Assembly (NCBI GenBank): GCA_018827205.1
Contig: JAHJXZ010000011.1
Location: forward strand, 24,786-88,785
Source of the DNA: Gammaproteobacteria bacterium
GTDB lineage: Bacteria; Pseudomonadota; Gammaproteobacteria; Pseudomonadales; Pseudomonadaceae
DNA length: 64,000 bases
Direction of reading: 5' to 3'
The position numbers were made by a program, and so were the translations under genes. The first letter of the stretch is position 1, and every line of letters starts with the position of its first letter. The notes under the pieces were generated by a model. It was not told where the DNA came from and searched no databases. It saw nothing but the letters and a program-made list of their open reading frames with translations. Shown here one piece after another: positions 20,652-28,352 of the stretch.

Positions 20652-23440
20652 GCCTGCATTCCTTGTGTAAGCAACTGGCCCACTTCTCCAGCCAATGCGC
20701 CGGGAGAGCATGCGGTTATCACCGGCTGGCACTTCGTGAATTGATCTTTGCCGTTGTACCAGACATCGAAAACGGCAACCTCGCGGTCCCTGGCAAAGCT
20801 GTAGCGCTGGCACCATTGCTGTTCGACGACTTTCTGGACGGTGATGCCTGTAACGTCACACAGCGTGAGCATTTTTGCGTGGAAATCATTGAGGAACTGC
20901 TTGGAGAAATGCACCTTGGCTACAGTGGACTCACCACTTGCTGCAAGCGGTAGCCCCTTTAGAGCAGAAAACAGAGCGGTAAGCTCGGCACCCAGTTCTG
21001 AGAGATGAGGGGCAGCCACGCCGGTAATCTTGTTCTTGCTGTTGTAGGCGATGTCTATACGGGCAGACTCCGCTTCGCGCCTGAAGTAGTAAACCTCTTG
21101 GTACTGGTTGTGGTGGACATCCTCGATGCTCACGCCCCGACCCTCAATTAGCTTACGCACCTCAGCCAGCAAGGAACGCAGTAACGTCGCGCTCGCGGGA
21201 ATGCCAAAGGTTTCGGACTCCCCCTGCGAAACAGCCGGAGCAATAGACGGCGGGGCAATGGGGGCGGCGGCTTCTTGTGGTTTTACTGCGACGAGCATCG
21301 CCAGAGCAGGGTTCGAGACCATTTCGATGCCGCTCCATGGCTGGATACTTGGTGGGTCAAGCAGATACAGGTTGCGCGCCGTTCGCGTGATCGCCGTATA
21401 GAGCCAGCGGAAATAGTCGGCCGTCAGCTGGCTTTGGTGGCTTTTGCATTTCACAAACACGTTGTTCCATTCACTGCCCTGGGCCTTGTGGCAGGTGATG
21501 GCGTAGCCGAACTTGAGCCGCAGAGCGTTGAAATAGGGATCCGCCTTCAAGGTGTGCTTGAACGCCGTATTCTTGCTGTCCAACCCCGAGTTGCGCATGC
21601 GGAAATCGACGTAGAGGGCCTTGTGCTGATCGGAGGACAGCGCAGGCTCTTTGCTATACAGCAGATCCTCGATGATCTTGGCTTGGAAAAACCGGGGGCT
21701 ACCATCGAGCTCCCTGAAGCCGACAACCACATCCTTGAACAGCAGAGAAACGTATATTTCTTCAACTAATCCTGAATCGGGATTTTTTCTTTTCAACTTG
21801 ACGGTGCGCTTCTCGGCGGGCCCGAGCACCTGACGTATCACGCCGAAGTCGCCGTTGGAGATAAACATCCCGTAGGCGTTGCTATTGGCGACAGCCATCA
21901 CTTTGTCATTCGGCATCACTTCCTCGTTGCCGGGGAAAAAGTGCTCGCGAATTGCCCGGTTGTAGTCGCCAACATCAGAGTTGGAATGGGCGATGACGAT
22001 GGACTCTCCGTTGATCTTGCCGCCGCAGGACTCCAGATAGCGCGGTAGTAGATCCTGATGTTCAACCCTCTCAACCTCTGGATAGTCGAAATCCATCGTC
22101 AGGTTATTGAACACCTTGGTCTCAAGCGAGCGACGCAGCGGCAGTGCGTTGGCGATGATCCCGCTGGCCGATTTCTGCCGCACCACCTCCGACAACTCGA
22201 AGCCGGTGGCGCGTGCGTGGTGATGGCGAAACAGATAATCCGCGTCCAACGCGGGTGAGAAGTTCATGCCCACCGGCGGCAGCTGCGCATCGTCGCCGAT
22301 GAAAATCACCTTCTTGCTGTGATCGTTATGATCCAGATTCACAAACTTGAGAAAGTCGGCCAGCAAGTAACCCGTACCGAAGCGGAAGAACTCAGCCTCC
22401 TGATAGATATCGGCCACCATCGACGCCTCATCGACGATGTACACCGTATCGGCCGAGAGGCTGTTCACCGCTAGTTGCGCGTAAAACTTAAAGGTCTCGG
22501 TGCCGTCGGTATCGTCGTCTCGATACTCAGCAATATCGTCGAACGAATAGATGGTCTTATGCAGCGTGTAAGCGGGTGATTGGGTTTTGCTGGCGATCAC
22601 CTTCGACGCCTTGCCGGTGGGTGCGGCGAGCACATAGTTGCGACCAATCGCGCGGAAATACTCGGTCAGCCCCTTGGTGATAAAGGTCTTCCCCGTGCCC
22701 GCGTAGCCTTTGAGAAGGAATACGCTCTCCGTCTTGCTACCGAGGAATTGTTCGATCTGCTTGACCAGTTCCGCCTGCCCGTTGGTCAACGTATAGCCGG
22801 CAAACGCGTCGTGAATACTAAGATGCCTGCGCGTGTTCGCGGCGTTGAAATCGATACTGTCCAGGGCCTGGGCCGAGGCGCCCTTGAAATCATCCAGCCT
22901 GGCCTGATCAGGTGCCGTGGTGATTAACGCGCCTTTCTCTGCGGCTTCCAGGCGGCTCAACTCGTCTTTCGCCATGGCCAACTGCTCGGCACGGTCTTCT
23001 GCAGGGCTGCCCGGCGCCGTGGCTTCAGCAGGAGCCGTGAAAGGCGGATAGGCATCGGCAGACTCACCGCTATAGGTCTTGTAGAGCCACTGACCGATCA
23101 GATACGCATCCCCAAGCAGGGAAAGGGAGACACTGGCATCGATAAAACTACCGTGGGCGGCTTTATTGCCGATCATCCGCAAGGCGTGCAGTTTCTGCAG
23201 CACGCTGTAGCCAACCACTTCCTCAAAGGCCGGGTATTTGAGCTTCTCGAAGAACCCATCGGCCGGTTCACTGGGCAGACACAAATCCCGGTAGAGAACG
23301 CCAACCAGTACCTCTGCAAAACAGCGGAGTTTAATGGCCGCGGTGTGCGGGTCGGCAAACACATAGCGTTCAGCAAAGGCGGCGTGCTGATACAGCTCGG
23401 GCCAGCGTGACTGCAGCGGAACAAAGTTATCCGAAACCAT
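20648..23440 (-). CDS. RecD-like SF1 helicase with DUF4145-like N-terminus and duplicated C-terminal domain
   Basis: Protein of 930 residues, ATG 23440 with AAGGGA upstream. Residues 1-125 form a helical DUF4145-like domain (IKLRCFAEVLVG, RMIGNKAAHG), closely resembling the N-terminus of HsdR in this island. The SF1B helicase core follows: GYAGTGKTF near 248, VDEAS near 337, GDDAQLPP near 385, and CHKAQGSEWNNV plus LYTAITRTARNLYL (UvrD_C_2) near 650-690. The last 200 residues contain two diverged copies of a domain of about 75 residues (GVSIEDVHHNQYQEVYYF and GITVQKVVEQQWCQRYSF). Predicted 5'-3' DNA helicase or translocase, translationally coupled to the TPR/OB protein. It is not the RecD of RecBCD: its domain layout differs and no recB/recC neighbours exist. 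Confidence 0.85.
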   Translation of the reverse strand: MVSDNFVPLQSRWPELYQHAAFAERYVFADPHTAAIKLRCFAEVLVGVLYRDLCLPSEPADGFFEKLKYPAFEEVVGYSVLQKLHALRMIGNKAAHGSFIDASVSLSLLGDAYLIGQWLYKTYSGESADAYPPFTAPAEATAPGSPAEDRAEQLAMAKDELSRLEAAEKGALITTAPDQARLDDFKGASAQALDSIDFNAANTRRHLSIHDAFAGYTLTNGQAELVKQIEQFLGSKTESVFLLKGYAGTGKTFITKGLTEYFRAIGRNYVLAAPTGKASKVIASKTQSPAYTLHKTIYSFDDIAEYRDDDTDGTETFKFYAQLAVNSLSADTVYIVDEASMVADIYQEAEFFRFGTGYLLADFLKFVNLDHNDHSKKVIFIGDDAQLPPVGMNFSPALDADYLFRHHHARATGFELSEVVRQKSASGIIANALPLRRSLETKVFNNLTMDFDYPEVERVEHQDLLPRYLESCGGKINGESIVIAHSNSDVGDYNRAIREHFFPGNEEVMPNDKVMAVANSNAYGMFISNGDFGVIRQVLGPAEKRTVKLKRKNPDSGLVEEIYVSLLFKDVVVGFRELDGSPRFFQAKIIEDLLYSKEPALSSDQHKALYVDFRMRNSGLDSKNTAFKHTLKADPYFNALRLKFGYAITCHKAQGSEWNNVFVKCKSHQSQLTADYFRWLYTAITRTARNLYLLDPPSIQPWSGIEMVSNPALAMLVAVKPQEAAAPIAPPSIAPAVSQGESETFGIPASATLLRSLLAEVRKLIEGRGVSIEDVHHNQYQEVYYFRREAESARIDIAYNSKNKITGVAAPHLSELGAELTALFSALKGLPLAASGESTVAKVHFSKQFLNDFHAKMLTLCDVTGITVQKVVEQQWCQRYSFARDREVAVFDVWYNGKDQFTKCQPVITACSPGALAGEVGQLLTQGMQA

Positions 23441-23506
23441 TCATTTCCCTTACTCGACCGGGCGAATCCATACAAAGATCAGAGAATTACTTACCGCACA
23501 CAAAGG

Positions 23507-23866
23507 TTACCCCGCAGCCTTGCCGTCAATTAGCGCTTGGAGCCTCTGCATTTTCAGCAAAACTTCAGCAGCCGCTTCTCCAGTTAGGCGCCCTGCCAAT
23601 TCCTCATAGGCAAGCAAAAGCTCCTTGCGCTTCCCCGCAACTTGACGCTTTGAAAAGCGAAAAAAATCCGGACAAGCAATTTGAGCCTCTAAAACTGCCG
23701 CAGTCGTCTCTAGCGCAGGCGTCCTTCCGGCCTCAAGGCGCTCCTTAAGTGAGCGGTTATATGCAACCGAAGAATCGTTGAGCGTTGTAAGCGATCTGTT
23801 AACCGCTTCAAAAACCAAACCCAGCCCTTTCAACATGGCAGACAAAGCACTTCTTAAACCCGACAT
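23507..23866 (-). CDS. Small protein of unknown function
   Basis: Protein of 119 residues, ATG 23866 with a strong GAGGAGG site. Mostly helical and charged, with no signal peptide or membrane segment. No motif recognised. It lies 66 bp before the RecD-like helicase and on the same strand, so it may be the first gene of that operon. Its leader is fused directly to the broken DUF262 fragment upstream, which shows that the region just before it has been rearranged. Confidence 0.6.
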   Translation of the reverse strand: MSGLRSALSAMLKGLGLVFEAVNRSLTTLNDSSVAYNRSLKERLEAGRTPALETTAAVLEAQIACPDFFRFSKRQVAGKRKELLLAYEELAGRLTGEAAAEVLLKMQRLQALIDGKAAG

Positions 23867-23917
23867 GTGGCCTCCTCAGAAACGCGTAATCCGCCGCAAT
23901 TGAAACCACTGGAAACA

Positions 23918-24042
23918 CGCACCTTGCTGGCATCCCACACAAAAGGCCGCTGGATTTCCGGAATAGCGATCTCACCGGACTTCACCCAGCTGAGCAGGGT
24001 TTCGATCAGGTGTTGGTTTACGGAGTATTTTTGCGAAGACAT
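23918..24042 (-). pseudogene. Truncated second copy of a DUF262 gene (5' end only)
   Basis: From ATG 24042, with AAGGA upstream, the sequence encodes nearly the same first 42 residues as the DUF262 gene at 17888 ([10 protein letters not shown] through RPFVWDA-KV), differing mostly at third codon positions. Homology stops at about 23918, after which the frame runs into unrelated sequence and ends near 23854. It is a remnant of a different DUF262 gene, not a fresh duplication, because many silent sites differ. Confidence 0.8.
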
Positions 24043-24072
24043 AGACATTCCTTTGCGTGCTTGGCAGGCGCT

Positions 24073-24207
24073 TTACTCGACAGAAACAACCTGCAAGCCA
24101 GAAAGAACGGATTTAGTGAGATACGGCACTTTGCCTGAAGGCACCAAGTTGACTGCCGCTTCCAGGTGCACATCTTGATCGTCGAAGAAAATGTGCGGGG
24201 TGAAGGC
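24073..24207 (-). pseudogene. C-terminal remnant of a 5'-nucleotidase (PF06189-like)
   Basis: Forty-four codons ending in TAA 24075 read AFTPHIFFDDQDVHLEAA...VPSGKVPY, the conserved end of cytosolic 5'-nucleotidases of the PF06189 type, where TPHIFFDDQ is characteristic. No start or upstream part exists; sequence above 24207 is unrelated and AT-rich. It lies 30 bp before the DUF262 remnant on the same strand, so both are probably the scar of an older operon. Confidence 0.6.
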
Positions 24208-24360
24208 ACTGAAACTTTGGCAAAGCTATGAAACTCTTATCTCAATACAATAACCATGTTGCCTTAAAATAACTACCATCTAAAAACTAAGACTAGTCGC
24301 CAGTTAAAATTCTCTCTTAAAGCCTGGCCTTAATAGTTTCAAGGCCAGGCCACAGTCGAG

Positions 24361-25257
24361 TTAGAACCGTTTTGCAAGCCAACCAACCAATGCGACTTTA
24401 GCGTACGCAATTACTTTCGGCCCATACTCCCTAACGGTGTCGGCAACTGTGTCGAGCAAGTCTTCTTTGACATACTCGATTACACCCGAGAACTTCTCTT
24501 TGATGTGATCCCAGACGCCTTCTTCCGCTTTTTGCTGTGCCGCTTCCGAGACGTTTTCTTCTTTCGCTTCACGGGTAAAGGAAAATCGCTTCTCGGCAGG
24601 CAAAACATCCACAACCTTATCGACAACCTCCTTGAGGTTATAAGACTCCTCAGCCGCTACAGGTACGATCTTGTTAGTCGATACATTAAAGCGGGATGAA
24701 ATGTCATTAATCTTCTTAATGATATTTTGCTCTTGCTCAACGCCCGGGCGATGGTTTTCAACATCCCAACCACGTACAGGATTGGTCTTATCTACCTGGG
24801 TAATCACAAAAAGCACTGGGCATGAGCTAACCGCAGGGCTCAGCACTTCTTCATAAACTTCCAGGGCAGATAAATATTTACGGTCATCAGCTTTAATAGC
24901 CCAAATAACCAAGTCCAAGTTGGGCACTAAGCTTTTATAAAGTTCTACGTACTCTTTATGACGAGCCGGATCCTCGCCGACGCCGGGCACGTCAACCAGT
25001 ACAAGCCCGCCAGCATCACCATTGGAAATGAGTATTTCCTGAGGCTGTCGAGTACAGGCTTCAACATCACTGATGGCTGCAACATCTCGACCAAACAGTG
25101 CATTACATAGGCTTGATTTACCAACGCCTGAGTCACCAAAAACACCCACCTTTGGCGTGTAACTGCGGATGCGGTGAAGTTCTTCGCGAATTTCTTTGAG
25201 GATCTTCTGCTTACGCTGGGACTCTTCGGTGACGACAGCAATTTGAAGTTCAGACAT
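24361..25257 (-). CDS. YfjP/YeeP-type GTPase
   Basis: Protein of 298 residues, start ATG 25257 with GGAG upstream (a TTG six bases earlier is less likely). G motifs are complete: G1 GDSGVGKSS near 44-52, G3 DVPGVG near 93, and G4 TQVDK near 156. Family members have an Era/EngA-like G domain followed by a helical C-terminal region, here ending in a moderately hydrophobic stretch (KVIAYAKVALVGWLAKRF) that may touch the membrane. YfjP/YeeP/YkfA GTPases are common in prophage and island cargo and are poorly characterised. The gene is visibly more AT-rich than the core genes and is flanked on both sides by gene fragments, which indicates that it arrived by replacement of older sequence. Confidence 0.8.
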   Translation of the reverse strand: MSELQIAVVTEESQRKQKILKEIREELHRIRSYTPKVGVFGDSGVGKSSLCNALFGRDVAAISDVEACTRQPQEILISNGDAGGLVLVDVPGVGEDPARHKEYVELYKSLVPNLDLVIWAIKADDRKYLSALEVYEEVLSPAVSSCPVLFVITQVDKTNPVRGWDVENHRPGVEQEQNIIKKINDISSRFNVSTNKIVPVAAEESYNLKEVVDKVVDVLPAEKRFSFTREAKEENVSEAAQQKAEEGVWDHIKEKFSGVIEYVKEDLLDTVADTVREYGPKVIAYAKVALVGWLAKRF

Positions 25258-25375
25258 TATCAAAGCTCCATTAACTAAAAGATCAGCTACGCCGATCTGC
25301 TCAAAATGACTAAATGCGCCAATACAGTCAATCCATATCAGCAGAAGTAATCACGGTGTATGGTGACTCCCTTGG

Positions 25376-25597
25376 CTAGCGCCACCCTGAAAGACATTTT
25401 TGTTCAGTGGCGCAATTAAGCTTTTCAGTTCTAATACGCTCACCCACGCTCTCGATAACGAGCCTCAAGGCTTCGAGGATGGTCGACTTGCCATAGTCAT
25501 TGCGGCCGACGATGCCCGTCATAGCTTCGTCGATGGGAATGACCGTGGTGGCGCGGTAGCCGCGGAAATGGGGGAGCTTGACGGACTTGAGGCGCAT
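25376..25597 (-). pseudogene. Truncated OLD-family/AAA ATPase, 5' end only
   Basis: From ATG 25597, with AAGGA upstream, the first 45 residues read as the start of an OLD-like ATP-dependent endonuclease (HFRGYRATTVIPID, then Walker A GRNDYGKSTILEAL). The frame then runs into unrelated residues and stops at 25376; a full gene would have 500 or more codons. It begins 15 bp after hsdS, so it was probably once the next gene in the hsd operon. Non-functional unless the short peptide is used. Confidence 0.75.
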
Positions 25598-25611
25598 GGT
25601 GATTTCCTTAT

Positions 25612-26772
25612 CTACAGCTGTCCTGAAAACGCCAGTTGAGATAGCGACTCGAAAATTGGCATCTCGACCCCAGATTCGTGGCGCGCACTAAACGAAGATA
25701 TTTTCTGAGCAAGGACAGCAAATTTCTCTTGGATCCCTTTGGTAGGCACCGGGATTTCAATTTCGTCAAACAGTGACTTTTTCAGAATCGGAAGTGTGGT
25801 TTGAATTGCTCTCTCTCTGACCAGATCAGGGAACAGCTTAAAAACAAAATAACCATAAACATCTAAAATCTCCGCCCCCCACTCCTGTGCATTTATCTGC
25901 TGATTAAATGCCACCGGACACCCAGCAATTCCAACCTTTCCAATAGTGGCCCCGATACAACAAACCAACAGGCTACCTGTGCGACATACTTTTGAATGTT
26001 CAGCCCCCTCTTGGGTTACCTCTCGTACCGAGGAGTCCACACGGCCAGACAAATCACCAGGGGTTACGAAAGGCAAGCCTTCGCCCCACATATCAGCTTT
26101 TTCACTCGGGGGCGTCCTCCCAGTAGCTGACTTACCCAGTAATTTAAGGCTTTTCTTGGGCCACCCCTTCGGATTTGTCACCGGGTCGCCGAGCATGTCC
26201 AGAAACACGGCGCGGAGGAAGTCGTCGGCGAGCTGGATGGCTTGCTGGCGTTTGCGGCGAATGGCGTCAGCCTTGTCGAGTATGGTGGCGATGCGCTTCT
26301 GTTCGGGCAGGGGTGGGAGGGGGATCTCAAACTCCCTTAGGTCCTTAGCTGACAGGTTTGGCTGGGCTGCACCATTTTCAAAGCGGGATATTTCACGAGC
26401 ACACAACGTGCTTCGCAAGTAGTTTTTCAAATAATTCTCACAAATTGATTTGTCAGGCCTAATAATTACGAGAGAAGAGGCTATAGCTCCTTTGGGGACC
26501 GATGAGTCAACCACAGCAAATTTGCCAAGTGAACCTCGAAGGCAAAATAAAATATCCCCATACTGGACCTTTCCATTACTCAACAAATCATATCTTTCTT
26601 CTGAAATATAATTTGCCCCAGAACAAACTATCGAGTGTTCTTCCGTAAGATTTCCAGCATTTATGAAAGGTATGCCATGCGACAAAACACTGTCTTTGGA
26701 AGGGTAGTTCGTTCCTCTATCACCATTTACCAGCTTGCAGACCGCTCCAAGCTTCACCAAAGGCCAACTCAC
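25612..26772 (-). CDS. hsdS: Type I restriction-modification specificity subunit HsdS
   Basis: Protein of 386 residues with the usual two target-recognition domains: one from about 5 to 150 and a second from about 205 to 350. They are separated by the conserved helical region LPPLPEQKRIATILDKADAI followed by RRKRQQAIQLADDFLRAVFL. HsdS sets the DNA sequence that the complex methylates or cuts. The recognition-domain DNA is AT-rich compared with hsdM, as is usual for exchanged recognition domains. Its ATG overlaps the hsdM stop (ATGA). The recognition site cannot be read from the sequence. Confidence 0.92.
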   Translation of the reverse strand: MSWPLVKLGAVCKLVNGDRGTNYPSKDSVLSHGIPFINAGNLTEEHSIVCSGANYISEERYDLLSNGKVQYGDILFCLRGSLGKFAVVDSSVPKGAIASSLVIIRPDKSICENYLKNYLRSTLCAREISRFENGAAQPNLSAKDLREFEIPLPPLPEQKRIATILDKADAIRRKRQQAIQLADDFLRAVFLDMLGDPVTNPKGWPKKSLKLLGKSATGRTPPSEKADMWGEGLPFVTPGDLSGRVDSSVREVTQEGAEHSKVCRTGSLLVCCIGATIGKVGIAGCPVAFNQQINAQEWGAEILDVYGYFVFKLFPDLVRERAIQTTLPILKKSLFDEIEIPVPTKGIQEKFAVLAQKISSFSARHESGVEMPIFESLSQLAFSGQL

Positions 26773-28352
26773 AGCATCTCCTCCAGCTCATCCAGATCCG
26801 CCAGAATTTCCTGCTCCAGCCCTTTGAGCCGCTGCAGAATCACCTTCGGGTCCTCAAAAGCTTCCTGCTGGTACTCCACTTCCTTGTAGCGGTTGATGGA
26901 GAGGTCGTACTTGTTGGCCACGATATCTTCGGCGGGCACGACAAAGGCCTTTTTGCGCTTGTCGCCAAACAGGGTATTGATGGTGCTGGCGCTGAGATTG
27001 CTTTCGACCATCTGCCGATATTTGTGCCACTGGGCGATGGCGTCGGGCAGGTCGTTGCTACCTTCGCCTTTCAGCTCGGTGCGTTTGTCGTCCAGCGAAT
27101 AACCGTCGGCTTGCAGGTCGTAGAACCACACGCGTTCGGTGGTGCCGCCTTTGGTGAAAATCAGGATGGCGGTGCTGACGCCAGCGTAGGGTTTGAACAC
27201 GCCGCTGGGCAGGCTGACGATGCCTTCCAGCTGGTTGTTATCCAACAGCTCCTGACGCAGTTGCTGGTGGGCCTTGCTGGAACCGAACACGACGCCGTCA
27301 GGCACGATCACAGCGGCACGGCCGCCAAGCTTGAGTGAGCGGAGGATATGGGCGACGAACAGCAGTTCGGTCTTTTTGGTTTTCACCAGGCCGAGCACGT
27401 CGGGGTTGGTGTTGGTTTCGTCCAGGCTGCCTTTGAACGGCGGGTTGGCCAGCACCACGTCGAAGAAGTCCTGCTCCTGACGCGGGTAGTGCTCCTTGAT
27501 GGATTTGCTCAGGGAGTCCTGATAGCGGATGTTCGCGCCGTTCACGCCGTGCAGCATCATGTTCATGCTGGAGACGCGCAGCATGGTGGTGTCGAAGTCG
27601 AAGCCCCAGAACATCTGGCTGTTGATATGCTGGCGGTAGGGTTCGAGCAGGTCACCGGAGTAATGCAGGTTGCCGTCTTCGTCGGTGAAGGTGCCTTCCG
27701 GGCTGGAGTGCACGCGGTTGAGGTATTCCATGGTGCGGGCCAGGAAGCCGGCGGTGCCGCAGGCCGGGTCGCAAATGACCTCGGTGGGCTGCGGGGCGAT
27801 CAGCTCGATCATCGCATCGATGATGTGGCGCGGCGTGCGGAACTGGCCGTTGATGCCGGCGGTGGTGAGCTTGCTCAGCAGGTATTCGTAGATATCGCCT
27901 TTCACATCGCTCTGGGTCAGCGGCAGGTCGTTGACCATCTCCACGGCGGAAGTGAGTACGGACTCGTTTTTTATCTCCAGATCGGCGTCTTGCATGTATT
28001 CGCTGATATGGCCGAGGCCTTCGCGCTCACCGCCCTCGCCTTCAGCGCCGCCGAGTTGGGCGAAGAACGGGTAGACCTTCTGCTTGAGGTGGCTGTGCAG
28101 CTCCTTGCCGCTCATGTTGCGGAAGTTCTTCCAGCGCAGCAGTTGGCCGTCCGGGGTATTGGGGAACAGGCGCTCGAAGGGCTTGCCGGTGCGGTTGGCC
28201 TTACGCTCAGCCACGTCTTCCTGCATGTCGAGCATGCGGGCGAACATCAGGTAGCTGATCTGCTCAATCACAGTCAGCGGGTTGGTGATGCCACCAGTCC
28301 AGAATTTTTCCCAGAGCTTGTCGATATCGTTGCGGATTTTGCCAGTGAGCAT
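26769..28352 (-). CDS. hsdM: Type I restriction-modification methyltransferase HsdM
   Basis: Protein of 527 residues. The HsdM N-terminal helical domain is followed by an N6-adenine methyltransferase with SAM motif DPACGTAGFL near 194 and catalytic NPPF near 304 (LANPPFKGSLDET). It methylates adenine at the HsdS-defined site and forms the core of the R2M2S complex. Its start overlaps the rmuC stop by one base (TAATG) and its end overlaps the hsdS start, so the operon is tightly coupled. Length and motifs are normal for the family, and the enzyme should be active. Confidence 0.95.
   Translation of the reverse strand: MLTGKIRNDIDKLWEKFWTGGITNPLTVIEQISYLMFARMLDMQEDVAERKANRTGKPFERLFPNTPDGQLLRWKNFRNMSGKELHSHLKQKVYPFFAQLGGAEGEGGEREGLGHISEYMQDADLEIKNESVLTSAVEMVNDLPLTQSDVKGDIYEYLLSKLTTAGINGQFRTPRHIIDAMIELIAPQPTEVICDPACGTAGFLARTMEYLNRVHSSPEGTFTDEDGNLHYSGDLLEPYRQHINSQMFWGFDFDTTMLRVSSMNMMLHGVNGANIRYQDSLSKSIKEHYPRQEQDFFDVVLANPPFKGSLDETNTNPDVLGLVKTKKTELLFVAHILRSLKLGGRAAVIVPDGVVFGSSKAHQQLRQELLDNNQLEGIVSLPSGVFKPYAGVSTAILIFTKGGTTERVWFYDLQADGYSLDDKRTELKGEGSNDLPDAIAQWHKYRQMVESNLSASTINTLFGDKRKKAFVVPAEDIVANKYDLSINRYKEVEYQQEAFEDPKVILQRLKGLEQEILADLDELEEML

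Noticed and set aside
20648-23440. RecD subunit of exonuclease V
   Set aside because: No recB or recC nearby, different N-terminus and extra C-terminal repeats; it is a RecD-like accessory helicase.
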